A stretch of DNA of 64,000 bases from Halomonas sp. QHL1 (GCF_001882345.1 NZ_MINL01000001.1:1883705-1947704), one strand, 5' to 3'; counted from the first letter of the stretch, positions 17,475 through 26,643 are shown. Notes: a model not told the origin generated them from the letters alone. Numbers and translations are program-made.

Positions 17475-17867
17475 GTGCCTGAACTTTGGTTAGTCGCCGT
17501 AGCTATAGCTACCCCAACAGCTGGAATAGTTGGCTTTTTAATTCAGTTCCGCACCCTTCAGAAGGCCCGCTTAGAGAACGTAAAGCTCCGTCTTGAAATT
17601 GATCAGCACAAGCAAGCACAGAAGGCTTCCGAAGGCACCGTCCGAGTGGCTACGCACGAAGAAACTATAAAATATAGTGATCAGCTTTACAGCCTTCGCC
17701 GACCAGCAGAGTCGGAAGCAATTGAAGATGACATTGGCGCAAGTTCTAAAAGACCGTTACGGGGTGCAGTTATTCAATTTGCCTTATGGTTTGGTGTAGC
17801 ACTGTTTATAGTGTGTCTAGCATATGATGTATTCCGTGTGAGCAGGTGGCTTTGGTCGCTGGTTTAG
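17475..17867 (+). CDS. Hypothetical two-helix membrane protein
   Basis: Not recognised. 130 residues: one N-terminal hydrophobic helix (about residues 3-24, LWLVAVAIATPTAGIVGFLI), a charged middle that looks coiled-coil-like (about 25-75, rich in K, E, Q and R) and one C-terminal helix (about 98-120). GTG 17475 is chosen because a GGAG lies eight bases before it; GTG 17469, six bases upstream, is too close to that site. The gene is lower in GC than the purine genes on both sides and stands alone after a terminator, so it may be a recent insertion. Confidence 0.6.
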   Translation: MPELWLVAVAIATPTAGIVGFLIQFRTLQKARLENVKLRLEIDQHKQAQKASEGTVRVATHEETIKYSDQLYSLRRPAESEAIEDDIGASSKRPLRGAVIQFALWFGVALFIVCLAYDVFRVSRWLWSLV

Positions 17868-17922
17868 TGAAATAGCGGCTACCTGATATCAACCAACAAG
17901 CTGCAGCTTAAGGCCTGCGCCC

Positions 17923-18657
17923 CTACCCCCCAAATATCTGCTGCAAATCCGGCACATTATCTTCCTCTTCAACCATGGAGAGGGAGGCTTCAATCGCTTT
18001 CAAGTGACGGCTCATAAAAGCTTTTGCCCGCTCGCAGTTGCCTGCTTCCAGATAGCCGATCAAGTCGTCGTGGTCGTGGGATTCGCAGCCCAAGTGGCCG
18101 GGATGACCGTAGACAGCCAGAATTAGCGAAGAACGCGAGCAGAGCCGTTCGACAAACTCTGCCAGGGTGGCGTTGCCCGACAACTGTGCTAAACGCACAT
18201 GGAAGTCAGCCGATAGCCGAATGGCCACGCTTTGCTGGCCGCTGCGCAGCGCTTGACGCTCCTGGCGGGCCATTTCGCGCAGCTCCGCTGCTTCTTTTTC
18301 ACCCATGCGCCGGGCTACGTCGGGCATTAACCCGCACTCGATTAACTGGCGGGCATCGAATACGTCTTTGGCTTCATCGGCGGTGGGCCGGGTAACGCTG
18401 GCGCCACGGCGAGGGGTTAGGGTGACTAACTGCTCCAGCGACAGGCGCTGGAGAATTTTACGAATACCGGTGCGGCTAATGCCGAAAACATCCGCCAGCG
18501 CATCCTCGCGCAGCCGTGCGCCGGGCTTTAAGCGCTGCTCGACAATGGCATCGCTAACGGCGCGGTAAATGGCGTCGTGGCGCTCATCGCCCTCTTTGCT
18601 ATTTTTCGTTTCTTTAGCAGGAGCGCGCCGTTTTTCCGGCGCCTGCGCATCACTCAT
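17923..18657 (-). CDS. GntR-family (FadR subfamily, FCD) regulator of purine catabolism
   Basis: 244 residues. After a charged N-terminal tail, a winged-helix domain spans about 25-95 (KPGARLREDALADVFGISRT, then the wing TPRRGASVTRPT). An all-helical FCD ligand domain follows (about 105-235, DVFDARQLIECGLMPDVARR then FHVRLAQLSGN). It is the last gene of the leftward uraH-puuD-gntR operon (18 bp after puuD), so it is expressed with its targets. FadR-subfamily proteins bind T-N-G-T-N(0-3)-A-C-N-A; the TTGTATACAA sites in this cluster fit, so this protein is the likely owner. Ligand unknown; a urate-pathway compound is plausible. Confidence 0.9.
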   Translation of the reverse strand: MSDAQAPEKRRAPAKETKNSKEGDERHDAIYRAVSDAIVEQRLKPGARLREDALADVFGISRTGIRKILQRLSLEQLVTLTPRRGASVTRPTADEAKDVFDARQLIECGLMPDVARRMGEKEAAELREMARQERQALRSGQQSVAIRLSADFHVRLAQLSGNATLAEFVERLCSRSSLILAVYGHPGHLGCESHDHDDLIGYLEAGNCERAKAFMSRHLKAIEASLSMVEEEDNVPDLQQIFGG

Positions 18658-18675
18658 AGCTAGCCTCTCTGATCA

Positions 18676-19875
18676 TTACTCCCAAGCAGCAATGATATCG
18701 CGCTCTTCATCGCTCATGTTGGTCATATTGCCTAACGGCATATAGCGGCTGGCCACAACCTGCTGAATCTGTGCCTTTTGGCCAAGGATTTCATCCCAGC
18801 TGTCAAAGGCAAACCCGGCAGGCGGCGCTGAAAAACCGGCGTGTTCTGGGTTGCGCGCGTGACACTGAACACAGTGCTGCTCGATCAAGCCAGTGATTTG
18901 TGCTTGATCCGGCCCTTGCGCGCCAGCATCACCGCTCGGTGATGAAGCACTCGGTGCGGCCACCCAAAAGGCTAACAGAATAAGCCCTACCCCAAAGGCG
19001 GGATACGCGGGCTGGGTTTTGCCTTCATGCATCAACACAAAGAATTGACGGATCAAGGCACCGGCAAAGATAAACAGCACCATCACGACCCAGGCAAGCT
19101 CGTGGGAGTAGATAAATGAGTAGTGATTGCTCACCATCAACAACACGACCGGCAGCGTGAAGTAGGTGTTATGTACCGAGCGCTGCTTGCCGCGTTTGCC
19201 ATCTAGAGGATTGGGGGCATCGCCTGCTTTCATGGCTTTTACCATCCGGCGCTGGCCGGGGATAATCCAGAAGAAGACGTTCGCCGACATCGCTGTCGCC
19301 ATCACCGCACCGGTGAGTAGGAATGCGGCGCGGCCGGTAAACATTTGCGTGCTTAGGTAGGCAACGACCACCATCATCACGGCAACCGCGACGCTAAGCA
19401 GACCGTCGCGATCCATATTGGGACTAATGCGCTTACACAGCTCGTTATAAACCACCCAGCCGCCCAGCAAAAATGCCAGCGCGAGTAAGTTAGCCTGCCA
19501 ACCCGTCATGTTGGCGGCCCACTCCCAGGGGCTATTGGGGTTTACCAAGTAGAAGCCAGGATTGACCATGTAGAGAATAACAAACAGCGCAAAGCCGGAG
19601 AGCCAGGTGGTATAGGCTTTCCAAAATGACCAGTGAAGATCATTGGGGAGCTTGGCAGGCGCGGTGGCGTACTTTTGGTTGTGGTAAAAACCACCGCCGT
19701 GAACCGACCACATTTCACCAAAGACGCCCTTCTCGCGATCCTCTGAAGCTTTCGGTGCGCGCAGGCTATTATCCAGCATTACAAAGTAGATCGACTCGCC
19801 AATCCAGGCGATAGCGGCAATCACATGCAGCCAGCGCAGCAGCAAATTAACAAAATCGATTAGATACGCTTGCAT
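18676..19875 (-). CDS. puuD: Membrane-bound urate hydroxylase PuuD with cytochrome c domain
   Basis: Oxidises urate to 5-hydroxyisourate and is thought to pass electrons to the respiratory chain rather than making peroxide. 399 residues. The N-terminal about 300 residues have eight membrane helices, starting with LLLRWLHVIAAIAWIGESIY. The C-terminal cytochrome c domain carries CVQCH at 335-339 and a methionine-containing YMPLGNMTNM segment. It replaces the soluble uricase (none seen here). Second gene in the uraH-puuD-gntR operon, 15 bp after uraH. Confidence 0.95.
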   Translation of the reverse strand: MQAYLIDFVNLLLRWLHVIAAIAWIGESIYFVMLDNSLRAPKASEDREKGVFGEMWSVHGGGFYHNQKYATAPAKLPNDLHWSFWKAYTTWLSGFALFVILYMVNPGFYLVNPNSPWEWAANMTGWQANLLALAFLLGGWVVYNELCKRISPNMDRDGLLSVAVAVMMVVVAYLSTQMFTGRAAFLLTGAVMATAMSANVFFWIIPGQRRMVKAMKAGDAPNPLDGKRGKQRSVHNTYFTLPVVLLMVSNHYSFIYSHELAWVVMVLFIFAGALIRQFFVLMHEGKTQPAYPAFGVGLILLAFWVAAPSASSPSGDAGAQGPDQAQITGLIEQHCVQCHARNPEHAGFSAPPAGFAFDSWDEILGQKAQIQQVVASRYMPLGNMTNMSDEERDIIAAWE

Positions 19876-19890
19876 AACGGAAGTCCCTTA

Positions 19891-20244
19891 TCAGCTACCG
19901 CGGTAAGTTGAGTAGCCATAGGGCGAGAGAAGCAGCGGCACATGGTAGTGCTGGCTGGCATCAGCGACGCCAAAGCGCAGCGGAATAACGTCTAAAAAGC
20001 GTGGCTCTGCAGCTTCAACGCCTTGGGCACGCAGGTAGTCACCGGCATGGAACACCAGTTCGTACTCGCCTGGCGTGAGTGCATCACCCTCTAAAATGGG
20101 CGCATCGCAGCGTCCGTCACTATTAGTAATCACAGTCTTTAGATGCTGGCGCTCGCTGCCTGCAAGGCAAAACACTTCAATAGTAATTCCCTGACCGGGC
20201 TGGCCTTTGGCGGTATCCAGTACGTGGGTGGTTAAACGTCCCAT
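19891..20244 (-). CDS. uraH: 5-Hydroxyisourate hydrolase (transthyretin-like)
   Basis: Hydrolyses 5-hydroxyisourate to OHCU. 117 residues. It begins GRLTTHVLDTAKGQPGQG and ends with the family tag YRGS (STYRGS). His in the THVLD motif and Arg/His in later motifs (PRFLDVIPLRFG, HYHVPLLLSP) are the usual active-site positions. ATG 20244 is chosen because AAGGAGCGGCT lies just before it; the frame extends 16 codons further without support. Leads the leftward operon. Confidence 0.95.
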   Translation of the reverse strand: MGRLTTHVLDTAKGQPGQGITIEVFCLAGSERQHLKTVITNSDGRCDAPILEGDALTPGEYELVFHAGDYLRAQGVEAAEPRFLDVIPLRFGVADASQHYHVPLLLSPYGYSTYRGS

Positions 20245-20275
20245 AGCCGCTCCTTGTTGATTATTGATAACGTTG

Positions 20276-20293
20276 TTTGACCTATTGGTCAAA
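20276..20293. promoter_or_regulatory. Inverted repeat TTTGACC-N4-GGTCAAA in the uraH/uraD promoter region
   Basis: Perfect 7-bp arms (20276-20282 and 20287-20293) around TATT. It lies 32 bp upstream of the uraH start and 22 bp from the TTGTATACAG site. This may be the binding site of a second regulator; no owner is identified. Confidence 0.45.
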
Positions 20294-20314
20294 GAGTACC
20301 GTTACTGATATTTA

Positions 20315-20324
20315 TTGTATACAG
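20315..20324. promoter_or_regulatory. TTGTATACAG operator-like site between uraH and uraD
   Basis: Nine of ten positions match the palindrome TTGTATACAA. It sits midway in the divergent gap and could serve uraH-puuD-gntR (autoregulation) and uraD. Confidence 0.65.
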
Positions 20325-20387
20325 TAATTCCATTCCAGCACATTTGAACAATGGTCGCTTTAATATTATCCGTTTTGGAGAGTGCCA

Positions 20388-20924
20388 ATGCCTACATCTC
20401 ACCCGCTACTGCTTTCACCCGCGCCTAGCAAGTGCAGCCTTGAAATGCTTACCCATCACTATGGGGATGTTTATGAGCATTCGCCCTGGGTGGCCGAAGC
20501 CGCTTGGCAGCAAGGCCTTACTGAAGCCCATGATAATCCCGACGCATTGGCCGAGCTTATGGGGCTTATGTTGCAGCAAGCAAGCAGCGACCAGCAAATT
20601 AAGGTGATTCAGGCGCACCCTGACCTGGCAGGCAAAGCCGCTATGGCAGGTGAATTAACCCAAGACTCAACTAGCGAACAAGCAGGCGCCGGGCTCGATC
20701 AGTGCAGCCCCGAGGAGTTTGCGCGCTTTGAGACGCTTAACGCGGCGTATAAGGAGAAGTTTGGTTTCCCGTTTGTCATTGCCGTTAAAGGGCTGGATCG
20801 CCATGCCATATTAGCCGCCTTCGAAGAACGCCTGAACAACGATGCGGCCACCGAACGGCAAACGGCCATTGAGCAAATTATTCGCATTGCCCGTTTTCGT
20901 TTAAGAGCCCGCGCCGAACAATAA
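20388..20924 (+). CDS. uraD: OHCU decarboxylase
   Basis: Decarboxylates 2-oxo-4-hydroxy-4-carboxy-5-ureidoimidazoline to (S)-allantoin. 178 residues. Family motifs: the N-terminal half ends in the helix with VIQAHPDLAGKAA (catalytic His in HPDL), then FGFPFVIAVKGLDRHAILAAFEERL. ATG 20388 is chosen because GGAG precedes it at good spacing; a GTG at 20382 is in frame. Divergent from uraH. Confidence 0.94.
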   Translation: MPTSHPLLLSPAPSKCSLEMLTHHYGDVYEHSPWVAEAAWQQGLTEAHDNPDALAELMGLMLQQASSDQQIKVIQAHPDLAGKAAMAGELTQDSTSEQAGAGLDQCSPEEFARFETLNAAYKEKFGFPFVIAVKGLDRHAILAAFEERLNNDAATERQTAIEQIIRIARFRLRARAEQ

Positions 20925-20973
20925 ATCATCCGCGTTGAAGACCATTCGCCAAACGGGCTATTGCATTTATTTC

Positions 20974-20983
20974 TTGTATACAC
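20974..20983. promoter_or_regulatory. TTGTATACAC operator-like site before the permease gene
   Basis: Nine of ten positions match the cluster palindrome. Located 62 bp upstream of ATG 21045. Confidence 0.6.
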
Positions 20984-21044
20984 TTTTATTAGTTAATGGA
21001 TGCAAGAAGAAAAAAATGCCACCCACTGCGAATAAAGGCTCTTT

Positions 21045-22403
21045 ATGTCCTCTCCGCCCGATGCCAAAACGCGGCCTTCGCGTACCATTAATCAAAACCC
21101 GGATGCGATGCCGCCGCTGTCAAAAGCGATCCCCCTAGGCCTACAGCACATCATGGCCATGTTCGCTGGCAACGTTACACCGCCGATTATTATTGCCGGG
21201 GTGATCGGCGCTACTCCGGCGGAGCAGATCTTTTTAATACAGGTAGCACTGTTTGTCGCTGGGGTATCTACGCTGGTACAAACTATCGGTATCGGCCCGT
21301 TTGGGGCGCGGCTGCCGATTGTGCAGGGCACCAGCTTTGGCTTTTTACCGGTGGCGCTGCCGCTGGCTAAGGCGTTTGGACTGCCTGCCGTTCTGGGCGC
21401 CTCATTCGTGGCAGGGTTGCTGCAAATTGTGCTCGGGGCATTTTTAAAGAAGATTCGCCATTGGTTCTCTCCAGTAGTCACCGGCATTGTGGTGCTATTG
21501 ATCGGTATTACATTGATGCCGGTAGGCCTCAATTATGCCGCGGGCGGGATTGGCGCGGATGACTTCGCATCACCTGGCAATTTACTGCTGGCGCTCTTTG
21601 TACTCAGCGTGACGATTGCCGTTCATCAATATGGGCGAGGTTTTATTAAAGCGTCCTCCATTCTGTTTGGCTTAGTGGCTGGCTACGCAGTGGCCATTGC
21701 CCTTGGAAAAGTCGATTTTACTTCCCTTAGCAACGCCGCCTGGTTTGCATTACCCAAGCCGTTGGAATATGGCATGACGTTTTCAGGCACCGCAATCATC
21801 GGCATGACGCTGATTATGTTTGTGGTCGGGCTAGAAACGATTGGCAATATCTCTGCGATTACGACCACGGGAGCGGGCCGCCCGGCGAAAGACCGTGAGC
21901 TCTCTGGCGGCGTGATGGCCGATGGCATGGCCACTTCATTTGCAGCGGTTTTCAATACCCTGCCCAATACCGCTTATGCCCAGAATGTCGGTCTGATTAC
22001 CTTAACCGGCGTGGTGAGTCGCCACGTGGTCACCATCGGTGGGCTGCTGTTAATTGCGATGGGGCTATTTCCCAAGCTGGGGGGACTAGTCGCTGCTATG
22101 CCGCCTGCGGTACTTGGCGGTGCGGGCGTCGGCATGATCGCATCGGCGGGTCTTAAAATTATCAAAGAGTGCGAGCTGGATCAGCGAAATATGCTGATAA
22201 TCGCCGTCTCATTAAGCCTAGGCATCGGCCTGCCAGCCGTCGAGGCGATTTCAGAAACCATGCCGGGGCAAATGGGGCTGCTGCTTAAGTCAGGTCTAGT
22301 ACCTGCTGCACTCGCCGCTTTATTGTTGGATGCCATCCTACCGGGCAAGCCTGATAGGCGCGCCAAACTGGCGAAGGACGAAGCGGATTATCAAAACCGT
22401 TAA
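21045..22403 (+). CDS. NCS2-family xanthine/uracil (urate) permease
   Basis: Nucleobase/ascorbate transporter of 452 residues, 14 helices expected. Features: GLQHIMAMFAGNVTPPIIIAG with the family QH motif in helix 1, PIVQGTSFGFLPVALPLA in helix 3 and VVGLETIGNISAIT, followed by the FNTLPNTAYAQNVGLITLTGV signature. The QNxGxxxxT signature (QNVGLITLT) is clear. Its position with urate genes and a TTGTATACAC site suggests urate or xanthine as cargo. Ends shortly before a bidirectional-looking hairpin. Confidence 0.93.
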   Translation: MSSPPDAKTRPSRTINQNPDAMPPLSKAIPLGLQHIMAMFAGNVTPPIIIAGVIGATPAEQIFLIQVALFVAGVSTLVQTIGIGPFGARLPIVQGTSFGFLPVALPLAKAFGLPAVLGASFVAGLLQIVLGAFLKKIRHWFSPVVTGIVVLLIGITLMPVGLNYAAGGIGADDFASPGNLLLALFVLSVTIAVHQYGRGFIKASSILFGLVAGYAVAIALGKVDFTSLSNAAWFALPKPLEYGMTFSGTAIIGMTLIMFVVGLETIGNISAITTTGAGRPAKDRELSGGVMADGMATSFAAVFNTLPNTAYAQNVGLITLTGVVSRHVVTIGGLLLIAMGLFPKLGGLVAAMPPAVLGGAGVGMIASAGLKIIKECELDQRNMLIIAVSLSLGIGLPAVEAISETMPGQMGLLLKSGLVPAALAALLLDAILPGKPDRRAKLAKDEADYQNR

Positions 22404-22427
22404 TCATATGATGACGGGCAAACGAAA

Positions 22428-22460
22428 ACAAAAATGCCGCACCCTTTGGGCACGGCATCT
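22428..22460 (-). terminator. Terminator between the permease and phasin genes
   Basis: 11-bp stem (22434-22444 with 22448-22458, two G-U pairs in the RNA) and 3-base loop, with a T-run on the minus strand. It terminates the leftward phasin gene and may also stop rightward reading from the permease. Confidence 0.8.
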
Positions 22461-22482
22461 TTAAGCGGTGGTTCGGGTTAGA

Positions 22483-22839
22483 TCACTGCTTGGCAGTCTC
22501 TACCGCTTTCTTAGAAGTTTCTTCTGCCATTTTTTGGCTGTCTTGAGCAAAGCTTTGGCCGATTGAAGTCACTTTTTCAGTGTCGCCCTTCACTCGCTCC
22601 ATAAACTCGCCAGCCGTTTTCTGCTGGCTCTCCATGGCCTTTTTGAAGCTGTCTGCATCTTTTACATCAAGCCAGGTGCGCGCTTGCGAAATCGCCATAT
22701 CCGAGTAGGCACGGGCGGCATCCAACTGAGCGCTAACCAACTGATCATAGTAATCAATCGCTGTCAGCGTGTAGAAACGCATCGGTGAAATGAAAACGGA
22801 TTCCAACTGTTGCGTGGTTTTATCAGTAGTTTTATTCAT
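22483..22839 (-). CDS. Phasin-family protein
   Basis: 118-residue amphipathic, helix-forming protein of the phasin family, which coats polyhydroxyalkanoate granules. The core (about 15-100) has SVFISPMRFYTLTAIDYYDQLVSAQLDAA and repeated charged helices, with a lysine- and threonine-rich tail. ATG 22839 is chosen because GGAGG precedes it. The PHA synthase genes are not in the window. A granule role is inferred from family only. Confidence 0.85.
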   Translation of the reverse strand: MNKTTDKTTQQLESVFISPMRFYTLTAIDYYDQLVSAQLDAARAYSDMAISQARTWLDVKDADSFKKAMESQQKTAGEFMERVKGDTEKVTSIGQSFAQDSQKMAEETSKKAVETAKQ

Positions 22840-23018
22840 CTTAATACCTCCAAAGTGAGCTAGCACATAAACGCGCCTTGATTAGGCGGTTCTTAGCCGG
22901 GCTTTTGCCTCTGCTATCTCTAAAGCTAGCAGTGCTTTTTGTGCAGCGCAATATGATTTTTACTCATGCTGCACATGCTCACTCCCAGGTAGCCAGAAAG
23001 GCTGAAAGCAGCCTGCTA

Positions 23019-23708
23019 CTAGCGGTTACCGAACAAATGCTTACGCGCCTGTTCGTCCATTTCTACACCCGCCTGAGGATTAACATCTTCGACCAATGCG
23101 TAAGCTCTCCGTACGGCTGGGCGGGCTTTGACCATCTCAAACCAGCGCTCTAGATCTGGAAATTCTTCTAACGTTTGACGCTGCTTCTCCCAAGGAACTA
23201 TCCAGGGATAGATCGCCATATCGGCAATCGAATAGTCATCGCCACCCACATAAGTGTGATGCGCCAGACGCTGGTCCAACACACTGTAAAGCCGATTGGT
23301 TTCACGCACGTAGCGCTCAATGGCGTACTCAATCTTTTGCGGCGCAAAGTGGCAAAAGTGGTGGTTTTGGCCTGCCATTGGGCCTAAACCACCCATTTGC
23401 CAGTGCAGCCACTGCAACGCAATATAGCGTTCGCGGCCTGCGGAAGGCAGAAAGAGGCCACTCTTATCGGCCAAGTACTCCAGGATCGCTCCCGACTCGA
23501 ACATCGACAGCGGCTGGCCGCCATCCTGCGGGGAGTGATCGACAATGGCCGGGATACGGTTATTGGGGGCAATAGAGAGAAACTCAGGGTCAAACTGCTC
23601 GCCCCGGCCAATGTTAACCGGCTTCACCCGGTACGCCAGATTGGCTTCTTCGAGCATAATGGAGATTTTATGGCCGTTAGGGGTTGTCCAGTAATACAGG
23701 TCAATCAT
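23019..23708 (-). CDS. Glutathione S-transferase, YfcG/Nu-class type
   Basis: 229-residue GST-fold protein. N-terminal thioredoxin-fold domain, residues 1-80 (LYYWTTPNGHKISIMLEEA, then NNRIPAIVD and SMFESGAILEYLAD). The TTPNGHK stretch with its glutathione-binding Thr/Asn is typical of the YfcG/YghU disulfide-bond reductases. The C-terminal helical domain includes GGDDYSIADMAIYPWI. ATG 23708 is chosen because it sits six bases after AAGGAG; an earlier ATG at 23714 overlaps the ribosome site. Confidence 0.88.
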   Translation of the reverse strand: MIDLYYWTTPNGHKISIMLEEANLAYRVKPVNIGRGEQFDPEFLSIAPNNRIPAIVDHSPQDGGQPLSMFESGAILEYLADKSGLFLPSAGRERYIALQWLHWQMGGLGPMAGQNHHFCHFAPQKIEYAIERYVRETNRLYSVLDQRLAHHTYVGGDDYSIADMAIYPWIVPWEKQRQTLEEFPDLERWFEMVKARPAVRRAYALVEDVNPQAGVEMDEQARKHLFGNR

Positions 23709-23823
23709 TGCCATCTCCTTGATGAAAACGTTGATTCACTCGCGAAGAGCCTATCAAGCTTTCTAAATACAACAGGCGGTACATCAGTGTACCGCCACAG
23801 TTAGGTATATAGCGCAGCTGGCG

Positions 23824-24516
23824 CTATATATCGCGCACGGACAGGGCATTGCTGGCAGCCCCGTCGTGTACGCTGAGCATGCGTTTAAACCACTCATCCA
23901 CCGGGTCGCCAGGCTCTACCACTGCCTGGGTCGATACGACGTGAGCCCACATCATACTGCCAAACAGCAAGTAATCTGAGCCGCTTGGGGAATCGCCGTC
24001 TAAAAAGCGACTGTCACGCAGCAAATCACGCACCGGTGCCAGCACCTGTTTAAGCTGCTGCTTACCCTGTTCAGGCTGGTGGAACTCTTCCAGCGTGCAG
24101 CCAAACCGCGCTTCACGGGTTTCGCGGAAATAGCCCCGGTCGTCTGGGTGTACTGCCGCGAATAAATCCATGGCAATAATGCGGAATAGCGCTGGATTTA
24201 CACTGCGCTCAACGAAGCATTTGAACAGTAATACCCGCTGATAACTAACGCCCTCGCCCAGCACGGGTGCTTCGGGATACGCCTTATCCAGATAGCGCAT
24301 GATCTCGAAGCTGTCGGTGACAACCTGCTCGCCGTCGCACAGCACTGGCACTTTGTCGTAGTCGGCAAACTCCAACGCTTTTTTATCGAGGAATCGCCAT
24401 GCCACGGTGGTGAATTCCAGCCCTTTATGCGCAAGCGCCATACGCACTCGCCAGCAGAAAGGTGAGAAGCGTAGCCGTTCGTCCCGGCCGCACAGATCAT
24501 AGAGTTTAAGTGCCAT
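23824..24516 (-). CDS. Glutathione S-transferase-family protein
   Basis: 230 residues with an N-terminal thioredoxin-like domain (SPFCWRVRMALAHKGLEFTTV, residues 18-38, and KVPVLCDGEQVVTDSFEIMRYL) and a helical C-terminal domain. The FCWR motif (Ser18/Cys21 region) resembles the beta-etherase-like and GST-2 groups. Unlike YfcG, its substrate class is unclear. Reads in the same direction as the GST at 23019, 115 bp upstream of it; the two are not close paralogues. Confidence 0.85.
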   Translation of the reverse strand: MALKLYDLCGRDERLRFSPFCWRVRMALAHKGLEFTTVAWRFLDKKALEFADYDKVPVLCDGEQVVTDSFEIMRYLDKAYPEAPVLGEGVSYQRVLLFKCFVERSVNPALFRIIAMDLFAAVHPDDRGYFRETREARFGCTLEEFHQPEQGKQQLKQVLAPVRDLLRDSRFLDGDSPSGSDYLLFGSMMWAHVVSTQAVVEPGDPVDEWFKRMLSVHDGAASNALSVRDI

Positions 24517-24910
24517 TACTACCGCCTTCTAGTTCGTGACATTGGGTGCAGAAAAAACTGTTGGTAAAAAGTGGTTAGAAAACCACTTTTATGAACTCTG
24601 CGTAGTTAAACAATGAGCTCAAGAAACTAACCGTGCAAGAGGCGCGGCTAGGCACTGTCTATTAGTCTAATGGCAGCGCTTGCAATAGTGTCGGCTTGAT
24701 TTCGAAAAATTTTTTTTAAAACAATAAGCTATGAAAAAAAGTGCAGTATAAATCGATATTTTAAACACGCGCCAAACTGGTAAGACCAATTTTCCAATGT
24801 AGTCATATGGTTAGCCTAAACGTATCTTTCACCTACACCCGACTGGCACCACAACAGCCAGACGGTTATTGCGGAGCATACCAAATCAATAACAAGGGGC
24901 AGTTCCTTCC
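24517..24910. other. Promoter region of the lactate permease gene
   Basis: About 390 bp. A stretch near 24700-24740 is very AT-rich. The LldR/GlcC-like operator at 24776-24790 lies about 120 bp before the lldP start. No gene is supported. Confidence 0.6.
24776..24790. promoter_or_regulatory. LldR/GlcC/PdhR-type operator ACTGGTAAGACCAAT upstream of lldP
   Basis: Palindromic TGGTnAGACCA core, matching the operator pattern described for the E. coli PdhR, LldR and GlcC group. 14 of 15 bases are the same as the site at 39048-39062 in front of glcD. This points to a shared regulator. Confidence 0.75.
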
Positions 24911-26602
24911 ATGAACGATACGATTCTTGCACTTCTGGCCTTTCTGCCGCTGTTGCTGGCCGGTATTTTGCTCATAGGGTTTAAAATACCAGCCAAGATA
25001 GCGATGCCTATTGTTTTCCTGACCGCTGCCATTATTGGCTTAACCGCTTGGGATATGTCCTTTAGCCGCGTAGCGGCATCGACCATTCAAGGCCTTATTC
25101 AAACAGCGGGTCTTTTGTGGATTATCTTTGGCGCCATCTTGCTGCTTAACACCCTTAAGCACTCCGGCGGCATTACCGCTATCCGTAACGGCTTTTCAGA
25201 TATTAGCCCTGACCGCCGCGTACAGGCGTTGATTGTTGCTTGGCTGTTCGGCTGCTTTATCGAAGGGGCTTCAGGCTTCGGTACGCCAGCCGCGGTTGCC
25301 GCACCACTGATGGTTGCTCTCGGCTTCCCGGCGCTTGCGGCAGTGGTCGTGGGCATGATGATTCAATCAACACCGGTCTCGTTTGGTGCTGTGGGTACGC
25401 CCATTGTGGTCGGGGTCGGTAGCGGCTTGGATCGCGCAGGTATTAGCGCCGAACTCGACTCGGTAGGCTCTAGCTGGGACGTCTTCTTCCAGCTAGTCAC
25501 CAGCGAAGTGGCGATTACTCACGGTATCGTGGGCATTTTAATGCCGCTGATTCTGGTTACCGTGATGGTGCGCTTCTTCGGTGCCAACCGCTCCTGGAAA
25601 GAGGGGCTGTCGATTACCCCCTTCGCCATCTTTACCGGTATCTGCTTCGTAGTGCCTTACATGCTGGTAGGCGTGCTGCTGGGCCCTGAGTTCCCTTCAA
25701 TGATCGGTGCCATGGTGGGCTTGGCAATTGTCGTACCCGCTGCCAAACGTGGCTTCTTGATGCCAAAAGATACCTGGGACTTCCCTGAGTCCTCTTCTTG
25801 GCCTGATGAGTGGATCGGTAACCTACAGATCAAGCTTGATGACGTTGTAGGCAAAGCGCCGATGTCTACCTTCAAAGGCTGGGTACCCTACGTACTGCTG
25901 GCACTGTTTTTGGTGGCCTCACGCACCATCGAGCCTCTGCGTAACGCTCTGACCTCAATCAACCTCAGCTGGAGCAATATCCTTGGCGAAGCGGGCGTAA
26001 GCGGTGGCGTTCAGCCGCTCTACCTGCCGGGCGGTATTATTATTGCTGTGGTCATCGTCACTTACTTCCTTCACCGTATGAACCCGCAAAAGATGAGCGC
26101 AGCGGTGTCTGAATCGACCAAAACGATTTTTGGTGCCGGCTTCGTGTTGATCTTTACCGTGCCGATGGTGCGTATCTTGATCAACTCCGGTGTTAACGGT
26201 GCAGACCTTGTCTCGATGCCGGTGATGATGGCCCAAGCAGTGGCCGATAGCGTGGGCGGCATATATCCCTTCTTTGCCCCAGCAGTCGGCGCGATGGGCG
26301 CCTTCATTGCAGGCTCCAACACGGTATCCAACCTAATGCTGGCGGAATTCCAGTTCAGCGTTGCTGAAACCCTGGGGCTTTCCACGGCCATGATGGTAGC
26401 GCTGCAGGCAGTAGGTGCGGCGGCGGGTAATATGATCGCCATCCATAACGTGGTCGCAGCATCGGCAACGGTCGGGTTGTTAGGCCGCGAAGGGGCTACG
26501 ATCCGTAAGACGATTCTGCCCACCATCTACTACCTCATCTTTACCGGCATCATCGCGCTGGTTGCGTTCTACGTGATTGGCGTAACAGATCCGTTAATGT
26601 GA
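24911..26602 (+). CDS. lldP: Lactate/glycolate permease (LldP/GlcA family)
   Basis: Proton-coupled importer of L-/D-lactate and glycolate, 563 residues and about 13 helices. Conserved stretches: [49 protein letters not shown], and near the C-terminus [19 protein letters not shown] and [19 protein letters not shown]. LldP and GlcA are not separable by eye. The operator shared with the glc operon, and the absence of a glcA in that operon, favour glycolate as one of its substrates. Confidence 0.95.
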   Translation: MNDTILALLAFLPLLLAGILLIGFKIPAKIAMPIVFLTAAIIGLTAWDMSFSRVAASTIQGLIQTAGLLWIIFGAILLLNTLKHSGGITAIRNGFSDISPDRRVQALIVAWLFGCFIEGASGFGTPAAVAAPLMVALGFPALAAVVVGMMIQSTPVSFGAVGTPIVVGVGSGLDRAGISAELDSVGSSWDVFFQLVTSEVAITHGIVGILMPLILVTVMVRFFGANRSWKEGLSITPFAIFTGICFVVPYMLVGVLLGPEFPSMIGAMVGLAIVVPAAKRGFLMPKDTWDFPESSSWPDEWIGNLQIKLDDVVGKAPMSTFKGWVPYVLLALFLVASRTIEPLRNALTSINLSWSNILGEAGVSGGVQPLYLPGGIIIAVVIVTYFLHRMNPQKMSAAVSESTKTIFGAGFVLIFTVPMVRILINSGVNGADLVSMPVMMAQAVADSVGGIYPFFAPAVGAMGAFIAGSNTVSNLMLAEFQFSVAETLGLSTAMMVALQAVGAAAGNMIAIHNVVAASATVGLLGREGATIRKTILPTIYYLIFTGIIALVAFYVIGVTDPLM

Positions 26603-26643
26603 CCGTGAAGTAGCTCTGGCGGTAATAACAACGCTAGAAACGC

